DNA of 64,000 nt from SURF-28 sp034521465 (GCA_034521465.1 JAXHMN010000011.1:62001-126000), one strand, 5' to 3'; counted from the stretch's first letter, positions 38,027 to 48,492 are shown. Program-made: numbers and translations. Notes: a model not told the origin generated them from the sequence alone.

Positions 38027-38299
38027 ATGCCGAGGCCATGTAAACATAGAAGAACAAGATGCAATCCCGAAGCTGATTACTTCAAGCCGAGAGGGATTCC
38101 CATGCGTCAACTAACCGAAATTGAACTCGAGAAAGATGAGCTTGAGGCGATAAAGTTTGCAGATTTTGATGGTCTAAAACATGAAGACGGCGCAAAAAAG
38201 ATGGCTGTTTCAAGAGCAACATTTGGAAGAATATTAGAGAAAGGAAGAAAGAAAATTGCCGAAGCAATAATTAAAGGTAAAGCTATAAAAATAAATTAA
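38027..38299 (+). CDS. DUF134 DNA-binding protein
   Basis: 90 residues. MPRPCKHRRTRCNPEADYFKPRGIPM is the Cys-containing DUF134 N-terminus, followed by a sigma-factor-region-4-like helix-turn-helix (ELEAIKFADFDGLKHEDGAKKMAVSRATFGRILEKGRKKIAEAI). DUF134 proteins are commonly next to NifX/NifB-type proteins, as here, and likely regulate them. Starts six bases after the 20-bp palindrome. Intact. Confidence 0.88.
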   Translation: MPRPCKHRRTRCNPEADYFKPRGIPMRQLTEIELEKDELEAIKFADFDGLKHEDGAKKMAVSRATFGRILEKGRKKIAEAIIKGKAIKIN

Positions 38300-38312
38300 G
38301 ATGAGGTGTAAA

Positions 38313-38717
38313 ATGAAAGTAGCAATAGCAACAGACGACTTTAAAAATGTAACCGGACATGTTGGTAGATGTGAAGGGTTTCTAATTGTAGAAGTTGAAG
38401 ATGGCAAAGTTCTCAACACTGAAGAAAGAATTAATGATTTCACAAATCATGGAAGAGGCGGACACGGACATGGTAGAGGGCATGGTCACGGCAATCATGG
38501 TGAAGAGCATAGAAACGGGCACCAGAGACTAGCTGACGGACTGAGTGACTGCAGCCATCTCATTGCTCATGGTATGGGTTGGAGATTAGTCGAAGACTTT
38601 ACCAAAGCTAATATAAAACCTATCATCACAAACGAAGTTGATGCAGTTGAGGCAGCAAAGAAACTAGAAAACGGTACTCTAGAAATATTAGAAGATGCAG
38701 AATGTAGAAGTCACTAA
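38313..38717 (+). CDS. Dinitrogenase iron-molybdenum cofactor (NifX/NafY-like) domain protein
   Basis: 134 residues from the ATG at 38313 (GAGG seven bases upstream). The DiNase_FeMo-co fold is visible: MKVAIATDDF..VTGHVGRCEGFLIVEVEDGKV and LADGLSDCSHLIAHGMGWRLVEDF...EVDAVEAAKKL. In the middle is a Gly/His-rich loop (about residues 47-70, HGRGGHGHGRGHGHGNHG), suggesting metal binding. No nitrogenase genes are in the window; stand-alone members occur in non-fixing anaerobes and their role is unclear. Followed by a strong terminator. Confidence 0.87.
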   Translation: MKVAIATDDFKNVTGHVGRCEGFLIVEVEDGKVLNTEERINDFTNHGRGGHGHGRGHGHGNHGEEHRNGHQRLADGLSDCSHLIAHGMGWRLVEDFTKANIKPIITNEVDAVEAAKKLENGTLEILEDAECRSH

Positions 38718-38720
38718 ACA

Positions 38721-38752
38721 AAAACCGCCGGTTAAATGCCGGCGGTTTTTTT
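38721..38752 (+). terminator. Terminator after the NifX-like gene
   Basis: AAAACCGCCGG and CCGGCGGTTTT pair around TTAAATG, followed by a T-run; convergent abgT lies beyond it. Confidence 0.88.
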
Positions 38753-38768
38753 CGTTATTATCAAAATT

Positions 38769-40308
38769 TTACGGAGTCAAGTTATAATCAAGCGGAGCAC
38801 CGGGCCCGATAGGTAAACCCAGAGTTACCCAAATCACTAATAAAACACTCCACATCAATAAGAAGAAAAATGAATACGGAAGCATTGTGGCGATAATGGT
38901 TCCAATACCTGCACCCTTCTGATATCGTTGGAAGAAAGCTACTATTAAAGCAAAGTAAGACATCATCGGGGCTATAATATTTGTGGTACTATCACCAACT
39001 CTGTAAGCGATCTGAGTGAACTCGGGTGAAAATCCGAGCAGCATAAACATCGGAATAAATACCGGCGCCATAATAGCCCATTTCGCTGAAGCGCTTCCCA
39101 TAAATAAATTTATTATTGCACTTATTAGAATAAATGCAAACGTAAGAGGAATGTTTCCAAATGCTAAACTCTTCAGAACATTTGCCCCCTCAATTGCAAA
39201 AATTAAACCAAGGTTTGTCCAATTAAAAAAGGCAACAAACTGAGCGGCAAAGAAAACTAGTACAATATACATCCCCAATGTTTCCATTGCTTTTGCCATG
39301 CCTTTCAACGGTTCTTTATCCGATTTATATGTCCCTGCTCCAACTCCATAGGCAATACCGGCAAAAGCGCCGCCGAAGAAAATGAATGCAACAACTCCAT
39401 CCATAAAAGGAGAATGTAAAATTTCACCAGTGTCAGGATTACGCAAAAATCCATTTTCCGGAATAATGCCAAACATCAAAATACCGGCAAAAACGAGCGA
39501 AGCTATCAAGGCATAGATCAAACCTTTTTTCTCTTTCGGTGTTATTCTTTCCAACTTTTCAGGTTTTTCATCGCCCTCATATTCTCCAAAACGAGGAGCA
39601 ACTATTTTTTCAGTAACCCAAGTACCAACAGCTGCTAAAAAGAAGGTAGATACAAACATAAAGTAATAATTAGCGGCAGGGTTTACTCTGTATTCCGGAT
39701 CAATAATTCTGGCTGCCTCTTGAGACAATCCGGCAAGCAATGGGTCAATTGTACCAAGCAACAAGTTTGCACTATACCCGCCGGAAACGGCAGCAAATGC
39801 GGCGGCCATACCTACAAGCGGGTGTCTGCCAACTGAAAGAAATATTATAGCTGCAAGCGGAACTAATAATACATATCCAACTTCACTTGCCGTATTTGAC
39901 AAAATTCCGGCAAAAATAATTACAAAAGTTAACAGCTTTTTTGGAGCGGATAATACCAATAATCTCAATACGGCGCTTATCAAACCACTTCCCTCGGCAA
40001 CACCAATACCCAAGTAAAGAGACTAATACCGTACCGAGTGGTGCAAACGAAGTGAAATTAACAACAAGATTCTCTAAAATTAAGTGTATTCCTTTTACGG
40101 AAAAGAGGTTAACCGGTCTAACAGTTTCCCCGGTTCCGGGGTGAATAACCGATATATCAAACAAACTTGTTATACCAGAAATAACTATAACTAGAAACGC
40201 TAATATCGCAAATAAAGTGGCAGGTTCGGGAAGAGCATTGCCACCCCTTTCAATGGTAGATAAAAAACGATCCATTAACGTTTTTTTCCCGGTTGAAGAG
40301 TCAGCCAT
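38769..40308 (-). CDS. AbgT-family transporter, one frameshift
   Basis: About 512 residues with roughly 12 membrane segments. N-terminus MDRFLSTIERGGNALPEPATLFAILAFLVI and the family motifs FTSFAPLGTVLVSLLGIGVAEGSGLI, ILSNTASEVGYVLLVPL, INLFMGSASAKWAIMAPVFIPM and YRVGDSTTNIIAPMM (helical hairpin regions) are visible. One extra base in the CCC run 40009-40011 breaks the frame between LLG and IGVAEG. AbgT proteins import p-aminobenzoyl-glutamate (a folate breakdown product) or export sulfonamides and p-aminobenzoate. Stands alone. Confidence 0.9.
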
Positions 40309-40449
40309 TATAATCCTTGTAATTTATTGAGATTGCTCAATTGTAAATGTTGGCAAAGATAAAATATTATGTCGAAATAGAAAAATGAATTTGAATGCAA
40401 CTTTTTCTATTCTCTTCCGTCTAAAAAATCAAATAGATCGGAGATTTAT

Positions 40450-42186
40450 ATGTCCAAAAAATCAAAAATCATTTCCTCTTGTTTTTATGTGTTTTTGGCG
40501 ATATTTGTACTAATTAATACAAATTTCGCCCAAAATTACATAAAACTTTCCGGTGTAGAACCCGGTGGTGTTGAGTATAGCGCTTTTACTCTGTCTGAAG
40601 AATCAGAAATAACTATATCCGGTACAGTTGCAGGTTTTCGAAAGTGGGGTAATAAAACCTATTTTTATGGCTGGATCTTAGATGCAAAAACAAGAAATCT
40701 TGTCTGGCATCTTTTAGATGACCGTGACGTGCGCGAAGGATTAGATGATCTTGAATTCGTTGATATCAATTTGAAAACCACTTTACCCGCGGGCGATTAC
40801 GAATTTTACTTTACCGGCGGCGCAAGCAGCAGCGGACAAAGTATCAGCGGACTAAAAGATTTGCTGAACAAAATTTTTGGTGACGATGAACGAGAATTTC
40901 GAAGACGGTACCGGGATGATATTTTCTTGGAGCTTCGCGGGCCTTCCGGCAAATTTAACAGCGTTGATAAAAATAAATTTTCTGATGAACTAACCGTCGG
41001 ATCTGTTGCAAGTATGATACGTGTCGGAAATGATGAGTTCATCAAAAAGCCATTCGCGCTTTCCGATAAAACAACTTTAAGAATTTATGCAATCGGCGAA
41101 GCAACTAACAGCCGAATTTATGATTATGGCTGGATTTATAATGCATCAACTTATGAAAAAGTTTGGCAGATGAAATCGCGAACTTCCGACTATGCCGGAG
41201 GGGCAGATAAAAACATTATGGTCGATGAAGATGTTACATTGCCTGCGGGAAATTATTACGCTGTTTATGTCTCCGATGATTCTCATTCATTTAAAGAATG
41301 GAATCAAATGCCGCCGGATGACCCTCAATTTTGGGGACTCTCTATTTGGGTTGCTTCCGCCGAAGATGCAAAAAACATCGTCGAGTTTAGCAGCGATGCA
41401 ATTAACGAACCCTTTGTCGAAATCACGCAAGTTGGGGATGATCAATTCAGAAAACAAGGATTCACTTTAGAAAAAGATCTGGAAATACTAATACACGCAT
41501 TCGGTGAAGGGTATGACAAAAGGCGTTTATCTGATTTTGGGTGGATTGTTAATGCTGATGACGGCAGCAAAGTATGGCATATGGAAAGCGCTAAAATTGA
41601 ATACGGCGGCGGAGCCGAGAAAAATAGAATGGTACACGAATCAGTGAAAATGAAAGCAGGAAATTACATAGTTTTTTATCAAAGCGATGGATCGCATTCT
41701 TATGAAAGATGGAATGATGCACCTCCGTATGACCCGGAAAGATGGGGTATTTCGATCTGGACTGTTAATAAAGAAGACAAAAAATTTGTCAAAAACTTTG
41801 ACCCCGATAATTACCAAAGTGAAAAAGTCATTTCACAAATTGTACGCGTTAGTAATAGAGCTAAAGAATCAAAAACTTTTACAATTGATAAGACTCAACA
41901 AGTTAGGGTTCTTGCACTAGGTGAAGGATCGGATGGCAGAATGTATGATTATGGTTGGATCGAAGATGGAGAGTCGGGACAAATAATTTGGGAGTTCACT
42001 TATCGAAAAAGCGATCATGCTGGGGGAGCAAGAAAGAACAGAAAATTTGACGGGGTGATCACACTTTCGGCCGGAACATACAAACTCTTTTACGAATCTG
42101 ACGGATCTCATTCATTCAGAAGTTGGAATTCTCCACCGCCTTACAATCAAGAAATGTACGGAATTTCTGTTCTTCATACGGAATAA
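40450..42186 (+). CDS. Secreted protein with four repeats of an unassigned beta-rich domain
   Basis: 578 residues, intact; not recognised. A signal peptide (to about residue 27, NFA-QN) is followed by four copies of a domain of roughly 115-140 residues. Each has YGWI or FGWI (residues 72, 225, 362, 500), then VW.M or its variants, YAGGA-KNR (copies 2-4), LPAG.Y, SDxSHSF (about 275, 412, 550), W..PP.DP and WGISIW. Copies 2-4 are about 138 residues apart; copy 1 is diverged and has an insertion with a basic segment (EFRRRYRDD). Trp/Tyr-rich conserved surface residues suggest a carbohydrate- or ligand-binding beta-sandwich. RBS GGAG before the ATG; a terminator follows. Confidence 0.75.
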   Translation: MSKKSKIISSCFYVFLAIFVLINTNFAQNYIKLSGVEPGGVEYSAFTLSEESEITISGTVAGFRKWGNKTYFYGWILDAKTRNLVWHLLDDRDVREGLDDLEFVDINLKTTLPAGDYEFYFTGGASSSGQSISGLKDLLNKIFGDDEREFRRRYRDDIFLELRGPSGKFNSVDKNKFSDELTVGSVASMIRVGNDEFIKKPFALSDKTTLRIYAIGEATNSRIYDYGWIYNASTYEKVWQMKSRTSDYAGGADKNIMVDEDVTLPAGNYYAVYVSDDSHSFKEWNQMPPDDPQFWGLSIWVASAEDAKNIVEFSSDAINEPFVEITQVGDDQFRKQGFTLEKDLEILIHAFGEGYDKRRLSDFGWIVNADDGSKVWHMESAKIEYGGGAEKNRMVHESVKMKAGNYIVFYQSDGSHSYERWNDAPPYDPERWGISIWTVNKEDKKFVKNFDPDNYQSEKVISQIVRVSNRAKESKTFTIDKTQQVRVLALGEGSDGRMYDYGWIEDGESGQIIWEFTYRKSDHAGGARKNRKFDGVITLSAGTYKLFYESDGSHSFRSWNSPPPYNQEMYGISVLHTE

Positions 42187-42212
42187 TCAATTGGACTAAC
42201 TTTTTTGTGAAA

Positions 42213-42246
42213 AAAAACCCCGGCAGAGATCTGTTGGGGTTTTTTT
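42213..42246 (+). terminator. Terminator after the four-repeat protein gene
   Basis: AACCCCGGCAGA and TCTGTTGGGGTT pair, followed by T7. Preceded by an A-run, so it may also end the minus-strand gene at 42294. Confidence 0.85.
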
Positions 42247-42293
42247 AATATTAGTATATAAAAGCAAACTAAAATTTTTCCTAGTGGATTTCG

Positions 42294-42875
42294 TTACATT
42301 CTCTTAACAACTGCCTTATCTAAAAAAGTAACAATATTTTTCTGGTCAGTTGTAATTTCACTTCCTATCAAATCGTAAAGAATTTTATTTCTACCGATTA
42401 TGCATTCGTAAACATCTTCGGAGAAAACCATTGAAACATTCTCTTTTAATTCATGAGAAACTTTGTTGCACCATTTGAAAAGTAAATTTAAAATTTCTGT
42501 GTAGGCAGTAAATGAGAAAGCTTCCCGCTCCTCCTCATATGATACTGCCAACGTTGCACCGGCAAAAAAAGCAAGTTCAATTTCGGGTTTTTCCAATGAA
42601 TTGATACGGTCTCTGATCCAAGAAATTTTTGCCACAAGAAACTCATTCTTATCCTCAGCAGATCTAAATTCTGAGAAAAGAATAAAACCTTCGTTAAAAA
42701 TTTCTTTGTAATCATTTTCAAAGTGGAGTAAAGATTGGTAATAATTTTCAACAATTTCTGAGTAACTTTGGAGTGGGGAATCACTCTCTAAATCTCGTAA
42801 TTCATTATCAAGAATTGATGTGATAAAACCGAGTTTAAATGCGGCTTTAATTCCAGTTGCATTTCTGTTTTGCAT
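42294..42875 (-). CDS. Hypothetical alpha-helical protein
   Basis: Not recognised. 193 residues from the ATG at 42875 (MQNRNATGIKAAFKLGF, with AGGGG eight bases upstream; a start at 42890 would add MTGVF). Predicted mostly helical and acidic, no signal peptide or membrane segment; two cysteines only. Stands alone with a 263-base upstream region that carries the spaced inverted repeat at 42986-43050. Confidence 0.6.
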   Translation of the reverse strand: MQNRNATGIKAAFKLGFITSILDNELRDLESDSPLQSYSEIVENYYQSLLHFENDYKEIFNEGFILFSEFRSAEDKNEFLVAKISWIRDRINSLEKPEIELAFFAGATLAVSYEEEREAFSFTAYTEILNLLFKWCNKVSHELKENVSMVFSEDVYECIIGRNKILYDLIGSEITTDQKNIVTFLDKAVVKRM

Positions 42876-42985
42876 AAATACCCCTGTCAAAATGTAAGAT
42901 ATTAAACTTTTTGAAGTTGTCTAAAATCTTTATTTATAACAACTTAGCGGTATTTAATATAGCAAAACTTTAGATGCTTGGAATC

Positions 42986-43050
42986 AGTATAAGTACGTAT
43001 TTTTATTTGTCGAAAACGGCACTTTTCCAATTTTTCTACGTACTTATACT
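42986..43050. promoter_or_regulatory. Perfect 14-bp inverted repeat with 37-base spacer
   Basis: AGTATAAGTACGTA (42986-42999) and TACGTACTTATACT (43037-43050). Lies between two minus-strand hypothetical genes, about 110 bases upstream of the gene at 42294-42875. Either a pair of sites for a dimeric regulator or the stem of a structured leader. The spacer contains ACGGCACTTTTCC, nothing recognisable. Confidence 0.45.
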
Positions 43051-43137
43051 TAGAAGTAAAAATTAAAGGATCAGAATTTTCTTCTCTGAAAGATGAATTG
43101 TATTGATACCAATTGTTTGTACTGTGGCAAATTTAAT

Positions 43138-43545
43138 CTACTGGAAGTACTGATTCTTAAGCTTCGACTGTGAGTATTGTGCTGACGGGAAATAAAATTC
43201 GGCTGTTTCTTTTTTATGTGAATTTAGAATTGAGTAACGGCTTGAGTTTGTTCCATTTGTTCTAGTTCCAAAAGCAGAACTTGTTTTTTTATTTGTAGTG
43301 CTATAATGCGGCGCCGAATATTTTACTTTATTCAACTCGTTCGATCTGTATTTTTGAGCGTTTGTTATATAATCAGAATGTGTTCGAATATATTTCCTCA
43401 CGGCATCTCTTTGCGCGTGGATTTTTTCTTCCTCCGAAATAGAATTGGCTCTAACCAACCTATAGATATAGGAAATTATCAAAACGAGCAAAAGCGCTGC
43501 TAGAATGTAGATCAAAAAATTTGTGATTAAGGGTATTATTTCCAT
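43138..43545 (-). CDS. Hypothetical protein with one N-terminal membrane segment
   Basis: Not recognised. 135 residues: a hydrophobic helix (FLIYILAALLLVLIISYIY, about 10-28), then a short charged stretch and a long Ser/Thr/Asn/Tyr-rich tail of low complexity. Likely a small inner-membrane protein with an unstructured cytoplasmic tail. Part of a group of small minus-strand hypotheticals. Confidence 0.5.
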   Translation of the reverse strand: MEIIPLITNFLIYILAALLLVLIISYIYRLVRANSISEEEKIHAQRDAVRKYIRTHSDYITNAQKYRSNELNKVKYSAPHYSTTNKKTSSAFGTRTNGTNSSRYSILNSHKKETAEFYFPSAQYSQSKLKNQYFQ

Positions 43546-43648
43546 TTTGCAAAAAAGTTTATTCGAGCACTAGACACAATTTGTGTGCCATAGGTATATA
43601 GGTTTTTGACAGAAAAAGCGAAGATGATTTTTGCCGACTGTCTCAATT

Positions 43649-43861
43649 CTATTTTGATATTTTTTTTTGAGACAGGTTACTCATTTCCTGAGATTCTTCT
43701 TTCAAGTTTTGGCAGTTTTCTCCTCTGCAGCATTCGTCAATATTTACTCTGCAAAATTTGCATTGTCCGTGGCCATGAACCCAAATCAGTTCCGTAGGTT
43801 GTCCGCACCAATTACAAAATATTGTTGAAGATCGTTTTGTTTTTCGTGAAACCAGCCGCAT
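43649..43861 (-). CDS. Small zinc-ribbon protein
   Basis: 70 residues. CNWCGQPTELIWVHGHGQCKFC gives two C-x2-C pairs 16 residues apart, then CCRGENC follows: a small zinc ribbon, with the positively charged N-terminus MRLVSRKTKR. Function unknown; it could be a nucleic-acid- or protein-binding adaptor. Intact. Confidence 0.6.
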   Translation of the reverse strand: MRLVSRKTKRSSTIFCNWCGQPTELIWVHGHGQCKFCRVNIDECCRGENCQNLKEESQEMSNLSQKKISK

Positions 43862-43953
43862 AATAATTATGTATATAAACTTAGATTATAATTCCTTGTG
43901 AATTTTTGTTAACTTCAATGACGTTATTAAACTTAATTTATAAAATGGATTAA

Positions 43954-44373
43954 ATGAAACTTGATATTAAAGACAAAAGTAATTACTTAAAAGGACTACT
44001 GGTCTTAATTGGCAAAGATAAGAAAATATCTACGGACGAAAGCGATTTTATAATGAATGTCGGCAAAACCTTGGGCTTTGATCAAAAGTTTTGCGAAGAA
44101 GCAATATCAACTCTGCTTGAGAATGAATACATCTCTGACGACCCTCCAAAATTTTCAGACGAGAATTTTGCAAGAAGTTTTATCGAAGACGGTATTTCGG
44201 TTTCGATAACCGATGATGAATTAACTAATATGGAAGTCGATTACCTAAAATCGATAGCTGCAAAAAACAGCGTTGATGAAAGTTGGTTTGACGAAAAACT
44301 CCTTAAAGCAAAAAAGATTTCGAGTAATCTTAATTTTATTCATCCCCACCTGGCAGTCGAAAAATATTTATAA
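43954..44373 (+). CDS. TerB-like hypothetical protein
   Basis: 139 residues, all helical and acidic. SNYLKGLLVLIGKDKKISTDESDFIMNVGKTLGFD...CEEAISTLLEN resembles TerB/DUF533-like tellurite-resistance folds, where acidic helices surround a metal site; the second half (SITDDELTNMEVDYLKSIAAKNSVDESWFDEKL) repeats the pattern. The assignment is by pattern only. It is 25 bases upstream of the tricorn homologue. Confidence 0.55.
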   Translation: MKLDIKDKSNYLKGLLVLIGKDKKISTDESDFIMNVGKTLGFDQKFCEEAISTLLENEYISDDPPKFSDENFARSFIEDGISVSITDDELTNMEVDYLKSIAAKNSVDESWFDEKLLKAKKISSNLNFIHPHLAVEKYL

Positions 44374-44398
44374 AACAAATTATATAGGAACAACTAAA

Positions 44399-47300
44399 AT
44401 GAAGCGTTTACTTATTTTGTTTATTTCTCTTCTTTCACTTTCAATGCTGGTCTTTTCTCAGGAAGAAGGAAGATTGTTAAGATTTCCTGCAATCTATGAA
44501 GACCAAGTTGTCTTTACTTATGCTGGAGATCTCTATACGGTCTCTGCCGATGGCGGAGTTGCACGCAAACTAACTAATCACGTAGGAGTTGAAATTTTTC
44601 CGCGTTTCTCCAATAACGGTGAGTGGATTGCATTTACGGGTCAATACGACGGAAATACAGAAGTTTATATTATGCCTTCAATAGGAGGTAAGCCGGAAAG
44701 AATAACCTACACCGCAACATTAGGGCGAGATGATGTTTCCGACAGAATGGGTCCAAATAATTTGGTGATCGGTTGGACTCCCGACGATAAGAATGTTCTT
44801 TTCCGCTCTCGCATGAACGAATTTAACAGCTTTAAAGGTCATCTATTTCTAGCTCCGGTTGATGGAAATATCCACACGCAATTACCGCTTCCTAGAGGCG
44901 GGTTTCTTCATATTCTCCTGATGGGAAACAGCTTGCATACAACAGGGTTTTCCGTGAATTCAGAACTTGGAAAAAATATAGAGGCGGAATGGCCGATGAA
45001 ATTTCCATATATGATTTTGAAACAAAAGAGACAAAAACAATAACCGATAATCCCGCACAAGATATTATCCCAATGTGGTATGGTGATAATATTTATTTCT
45101 TATCCGACCGCGATGAAAATCAAAGAATGAATCTGTTTGTATATAATTTAACAAGTGGTGAAACCAGAAAACTAACTAATTATACTGACTTCGATGTTAA
45201 ATTTCCTTCACTCGGAAAAAATGCAATTGTTTATGAAAATGCAGGTTACATTTATAAATTTGATCTAGCTTCAGAAACTTCAACAAAGGTTGATGTTCAA
45301 TTTGCTGAAGATTTTGCAGTCAGCAGACCATTTGTCAAAGATGTAAGTAAAAGCATAAGCAATTATGAAATTGCACCTGACGGAAATAGAGGTCTGTTCG
45401 GCGCGAGAGGTGAAGTCTTTACTGTTCCTGCCAAAGAAGGAATTACCAGAAATCTTACAGAGTCATCAGGTGTTCACGAAAGAAATTCTAAATGGTCACC
45501 AGACGGAAAATACATTGCATACATTTCCGATAAATCGGGTGAAGATGAAATTTATATAATATCTCAAGATGGTTCAGGTGAAGAAATTCAATTAACAACA
45601 AACGGTGAACCATATAAATGGCAGCTCAGCTGGTCGCCCGATAGCAAAAAGATTTTATTCTCCGATAGAGAACTTAAACTCTATTATGTTGATATAGATT
45701 CAAAAAATGTTACCCAAGTAGCCGAAGGTGAAGTGGGAAGAGGATTCTTCGGTAGCTGGTCACCGGACAGTAAGTGGATTGCTTATTCGCTTCCCGAACA
45801 CAGGAAAATGAATAGAATTTTTATTTATTCTGTTGATGAAAAGAAAAGTTATCCGGTTACCGAAGGTTGGTATAATTCCGGTTCACCGGTGTTTTCCGAA
45901 GATGGCAAATATCTTTACTTTGTATCGCAGCGTGATTTTAGTCCAACATATAGCTGGACCGAGTGGAATCATGCATATCAAGATATGAGTGGCATCTACT
46001 TAATTACGCTTGCAAGCGATACCAAATCACCTTTTGAACCGAAGAACGACGAAGTTGAAGTAAAAGAAGACGATGAAAAATCAGACGATAAGGAAAGTGA
46101 TTCGAAAGATGAGAGCAAAGAGGTTAAAATTGATTTTGATGGAATTGAAAAGCGAACTGTGAAAATTCCGGTATCGCCGTCAAATTATTTCAATTTAACT
46201 TCAGTCGGTGATAAAATTTATTACATGCGAAACGGAAGCAGCGATAGCAAGTCAATTCTTCTCGTTTATGATTTAGAAAAAGAAAAAGAAACAGAACTTG
46301 GAAACATAAGCGGTTACGAAGTTTCTGCAGACGGGGAAAAAATGTTAGTCGGCTCAAACGGTTCCTACTATATTGTTGATCTTCCAAGCGGCAAACTTGA
46401 TCTTAGCGATAAACTTGATCTCTCTGAATTGGAAATGTACTTGAACAGACACGAAGAATGGGAGCAAATATTTAATCAAGTTGCTCGCGCGGTAAGAGAC
46501 TTTTTCTATGTAGAAAATATGCACGGCTTAAACTGGGCTGCTAACGTAAAGAAATACGAACAACTTCTCGAGCACGTTAATCATAGATTGGATTTAACTT
46601 ATGTAATGGGCGAGATGGTAGGAGAACTTAATGTTGGACACTCTTATGTAGGCGGCGGTGATTATGAAAAACCGGACAGAATTAAAACCGGTTTACTCGG
46701 TGCTCAAGTTGAACTTGATGAATCCGGTTACTATAGGATTACTAAAATTCTTGACGGTGCAAATTGGGATAAATCACTTCGCTCACCGTTACAAGAAATT
46801 GGTGTTAACGTAAACGAAGGTGATTACATAATTGCCATCAACGGAAAACCTGTTACAGAAATGAAAAATCTGTTTGCCGAACTTACCGGCAAAGCAGGTG
46901 ACCAAGTTGTTCTTTCCGTTAACGATGAACCATCAAAGAACGGAGCAAAAGATGTAACAGTTGTTCCGATTGATGATGAATCGGAGCTTTACTATTACAA
47001 TTGGGTGAAAGATAACATCGAAAAAGTAAATGAAGCCACAGATGGTAAAGTTGGTTATGTTCACATCCCCGACATGGGAGCAGGCGGTCTGAACGAGTTT
47101 GTTAAACGGTACTATCCGCAGTTAAGCAAAGAGGGATTGATTGTTGATGTCCGAGGTAACGGCGGTGGTAATGTATCACCGATGATAATCGAGCGGTTAA
47201 GACGAGAAGCAATAATGATGGATAATGTACGACACAACAAACCGTCACCTGATCCGGGCGGATTAGTTGTCGGACCAAAAGTTATGTTGATTGATGAATT

Positions 47301-47655
47301 TTCTGCATCCGACGGCGACATTGTCAGCCATCGTTTTAAGAAACACGAACTTGGTTTAATAATTGGTAAGAGAAGCTGGGGAGGAACAGTCGGTATTTGG
47401 GGTTCGCTGCCGTATGTTGACGGCGGAACAACTATGGTGCCCGAAGCAGGTTTATTTGATCTGAACGGCAAGGATTGGTTGATTGAAGGTCATGGTGTTG
47501 AACCTGATATTTATGTAGATAATGACCCGGCAAAAGAGTGGGAAGGAATTGATCAACAGCTGAGTAGAGCAATTGAAGAAATTCAAAAACTTATAAAAGA
47601 ATTCCCGCTTGAACTTCCTGAAAAAGCTCCGGAAGGTCCGGTTAAAGTTAATTAA
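44399..47655 (+). CDS. Tricorn protease homologue (S41 peptidase), one frameshift
   Basis: About 1085 residues, full tricorn size. Signal peptide (MKRLLILFISLLSLSMLVFS-QEE), then two WD40/TolB-like propellers (SPDGK, SPDSK repeats), a charged linker (about 560-590), a helical region, a PDZ domain (GVNVNEGDYIIAINGKPV) and the S41 core with VDVRGNGGG and LIDEFSASDGDIVSHRF, where the Ser of SASDG is the nucleophile. A base is missing near 44905 (RGGF-SYSPDGKQLAYNRVFREF restores). Expected in the periplasm, trimming peptides. A 15-bp inverted repeat follows the stop. Confidence 0.92.
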
Positions 47656-47661
47656 TTTTAT

Positions 47662-47743
47662 AAATCCCCGGAATTTTCCGGAAGTAGAATTTTTAATAAT
47701 ACTTAAAAACTACTTTTGTTTAATAGATAAATTCCGGGGATTT
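47662..47743. terminator. Long inverted repeat after the tricorn gene
   Basis: AAATCCCCGGAATTT (47662-47676) and AAATTCCGGGGATTT (47729-47743) are perfect complements separated by 52 bases. It may form a large terminator-like hairpin; the T-run after it is weak. Confidence 0.45.
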
Positions 47744-47802
47744 CTGTAAATCGACAATAAAGTTTGAAACAAACTCTTTCTTATTAAAGGGAAGTTTTTT
47801 TA

Positions 47803-48460
47803 GTGAAAAAGTTTATAAAAAGAATAGTCTTCAAAATATTCCCCAAAATTAAATTCAAAAGAAGCGGTGAACGTCAAGTTGCATCTGAAATCAGTGATAT
47901 CAGAATTGATCATGTCGGACGATATAAATTTGCATCGAATTATATAAAGCCAAACACAGTAATACTCGATATAGCATGCGGGGTTGGTTATGGAAGTAAT
48001 CTAATTGCTAGTAAAGTTTCAGATGCAAGAGTTGTAGGTGTTGATATTGATAAAGATGCTATTGCTTATGCAGAAAAACATTATGCTCATGAAAATGTAG
48101 AATTTATTATCGATGATGCACATAAACCAAATCTTCCCGAAAATGATTTTGATTATGTGATCTCTTTTGAAACATTGGAGCATTTACCTAACCCGGATTC
48201 GTTCATTGCAAGCATTAATAGAGTAATAAAGAAGGATGGATTATTTATTTTCTCTTCCCCAAACCAAAAAACCTTACCGTTTGAAAAAGAGAAGATTTCC
48301 GTTTCATCAAAAACATTACACCGTAAGCGAGGTCAAAGAAAAGCTTAGTGCAAATAATTTCGAATTATTAGAAATATATTCACAACACGATACAAACTCA
48401 GAAAAAGTTTCCAAAGACGAAGCGGGACTGTTTTTAATTTTTGTTTCTAAGAAAGTGTAA
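47803..48460 (+). CDS. Class I SAM-dependent methyltransferase, one frameshift
   Basis: About 218 residues, GTG start at 47803 with GGGAAG upstream. Motif I ILDIACGVGYGSNLIA, acidic end of strand 2 VVGVDIDKDAI, FIIDDAHKPNLPENDFDYVISFETLEHLPNP and DGLFIFSSPNQ mark a UbiG/Methyltransf_11-type enzyme. One extra base between 48280 and 48305; the second frame gives FHQKHYTVSEVKEKLSANNFELLEIYSQ. The substrate is unknown; similar enzymes are found in polysaccharide clusters. Confidence 0.85.
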
Positions 48461-48492
48461 CCTTTATTCAATACCGGATTTGGAAGTTATAA

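Noticed and set aside
38313..38717. Part of a nitrogen-fixation cluster
   Set aside because: Only the NifX-like domain is present; no nifHDK, nifB or nifE in the window.
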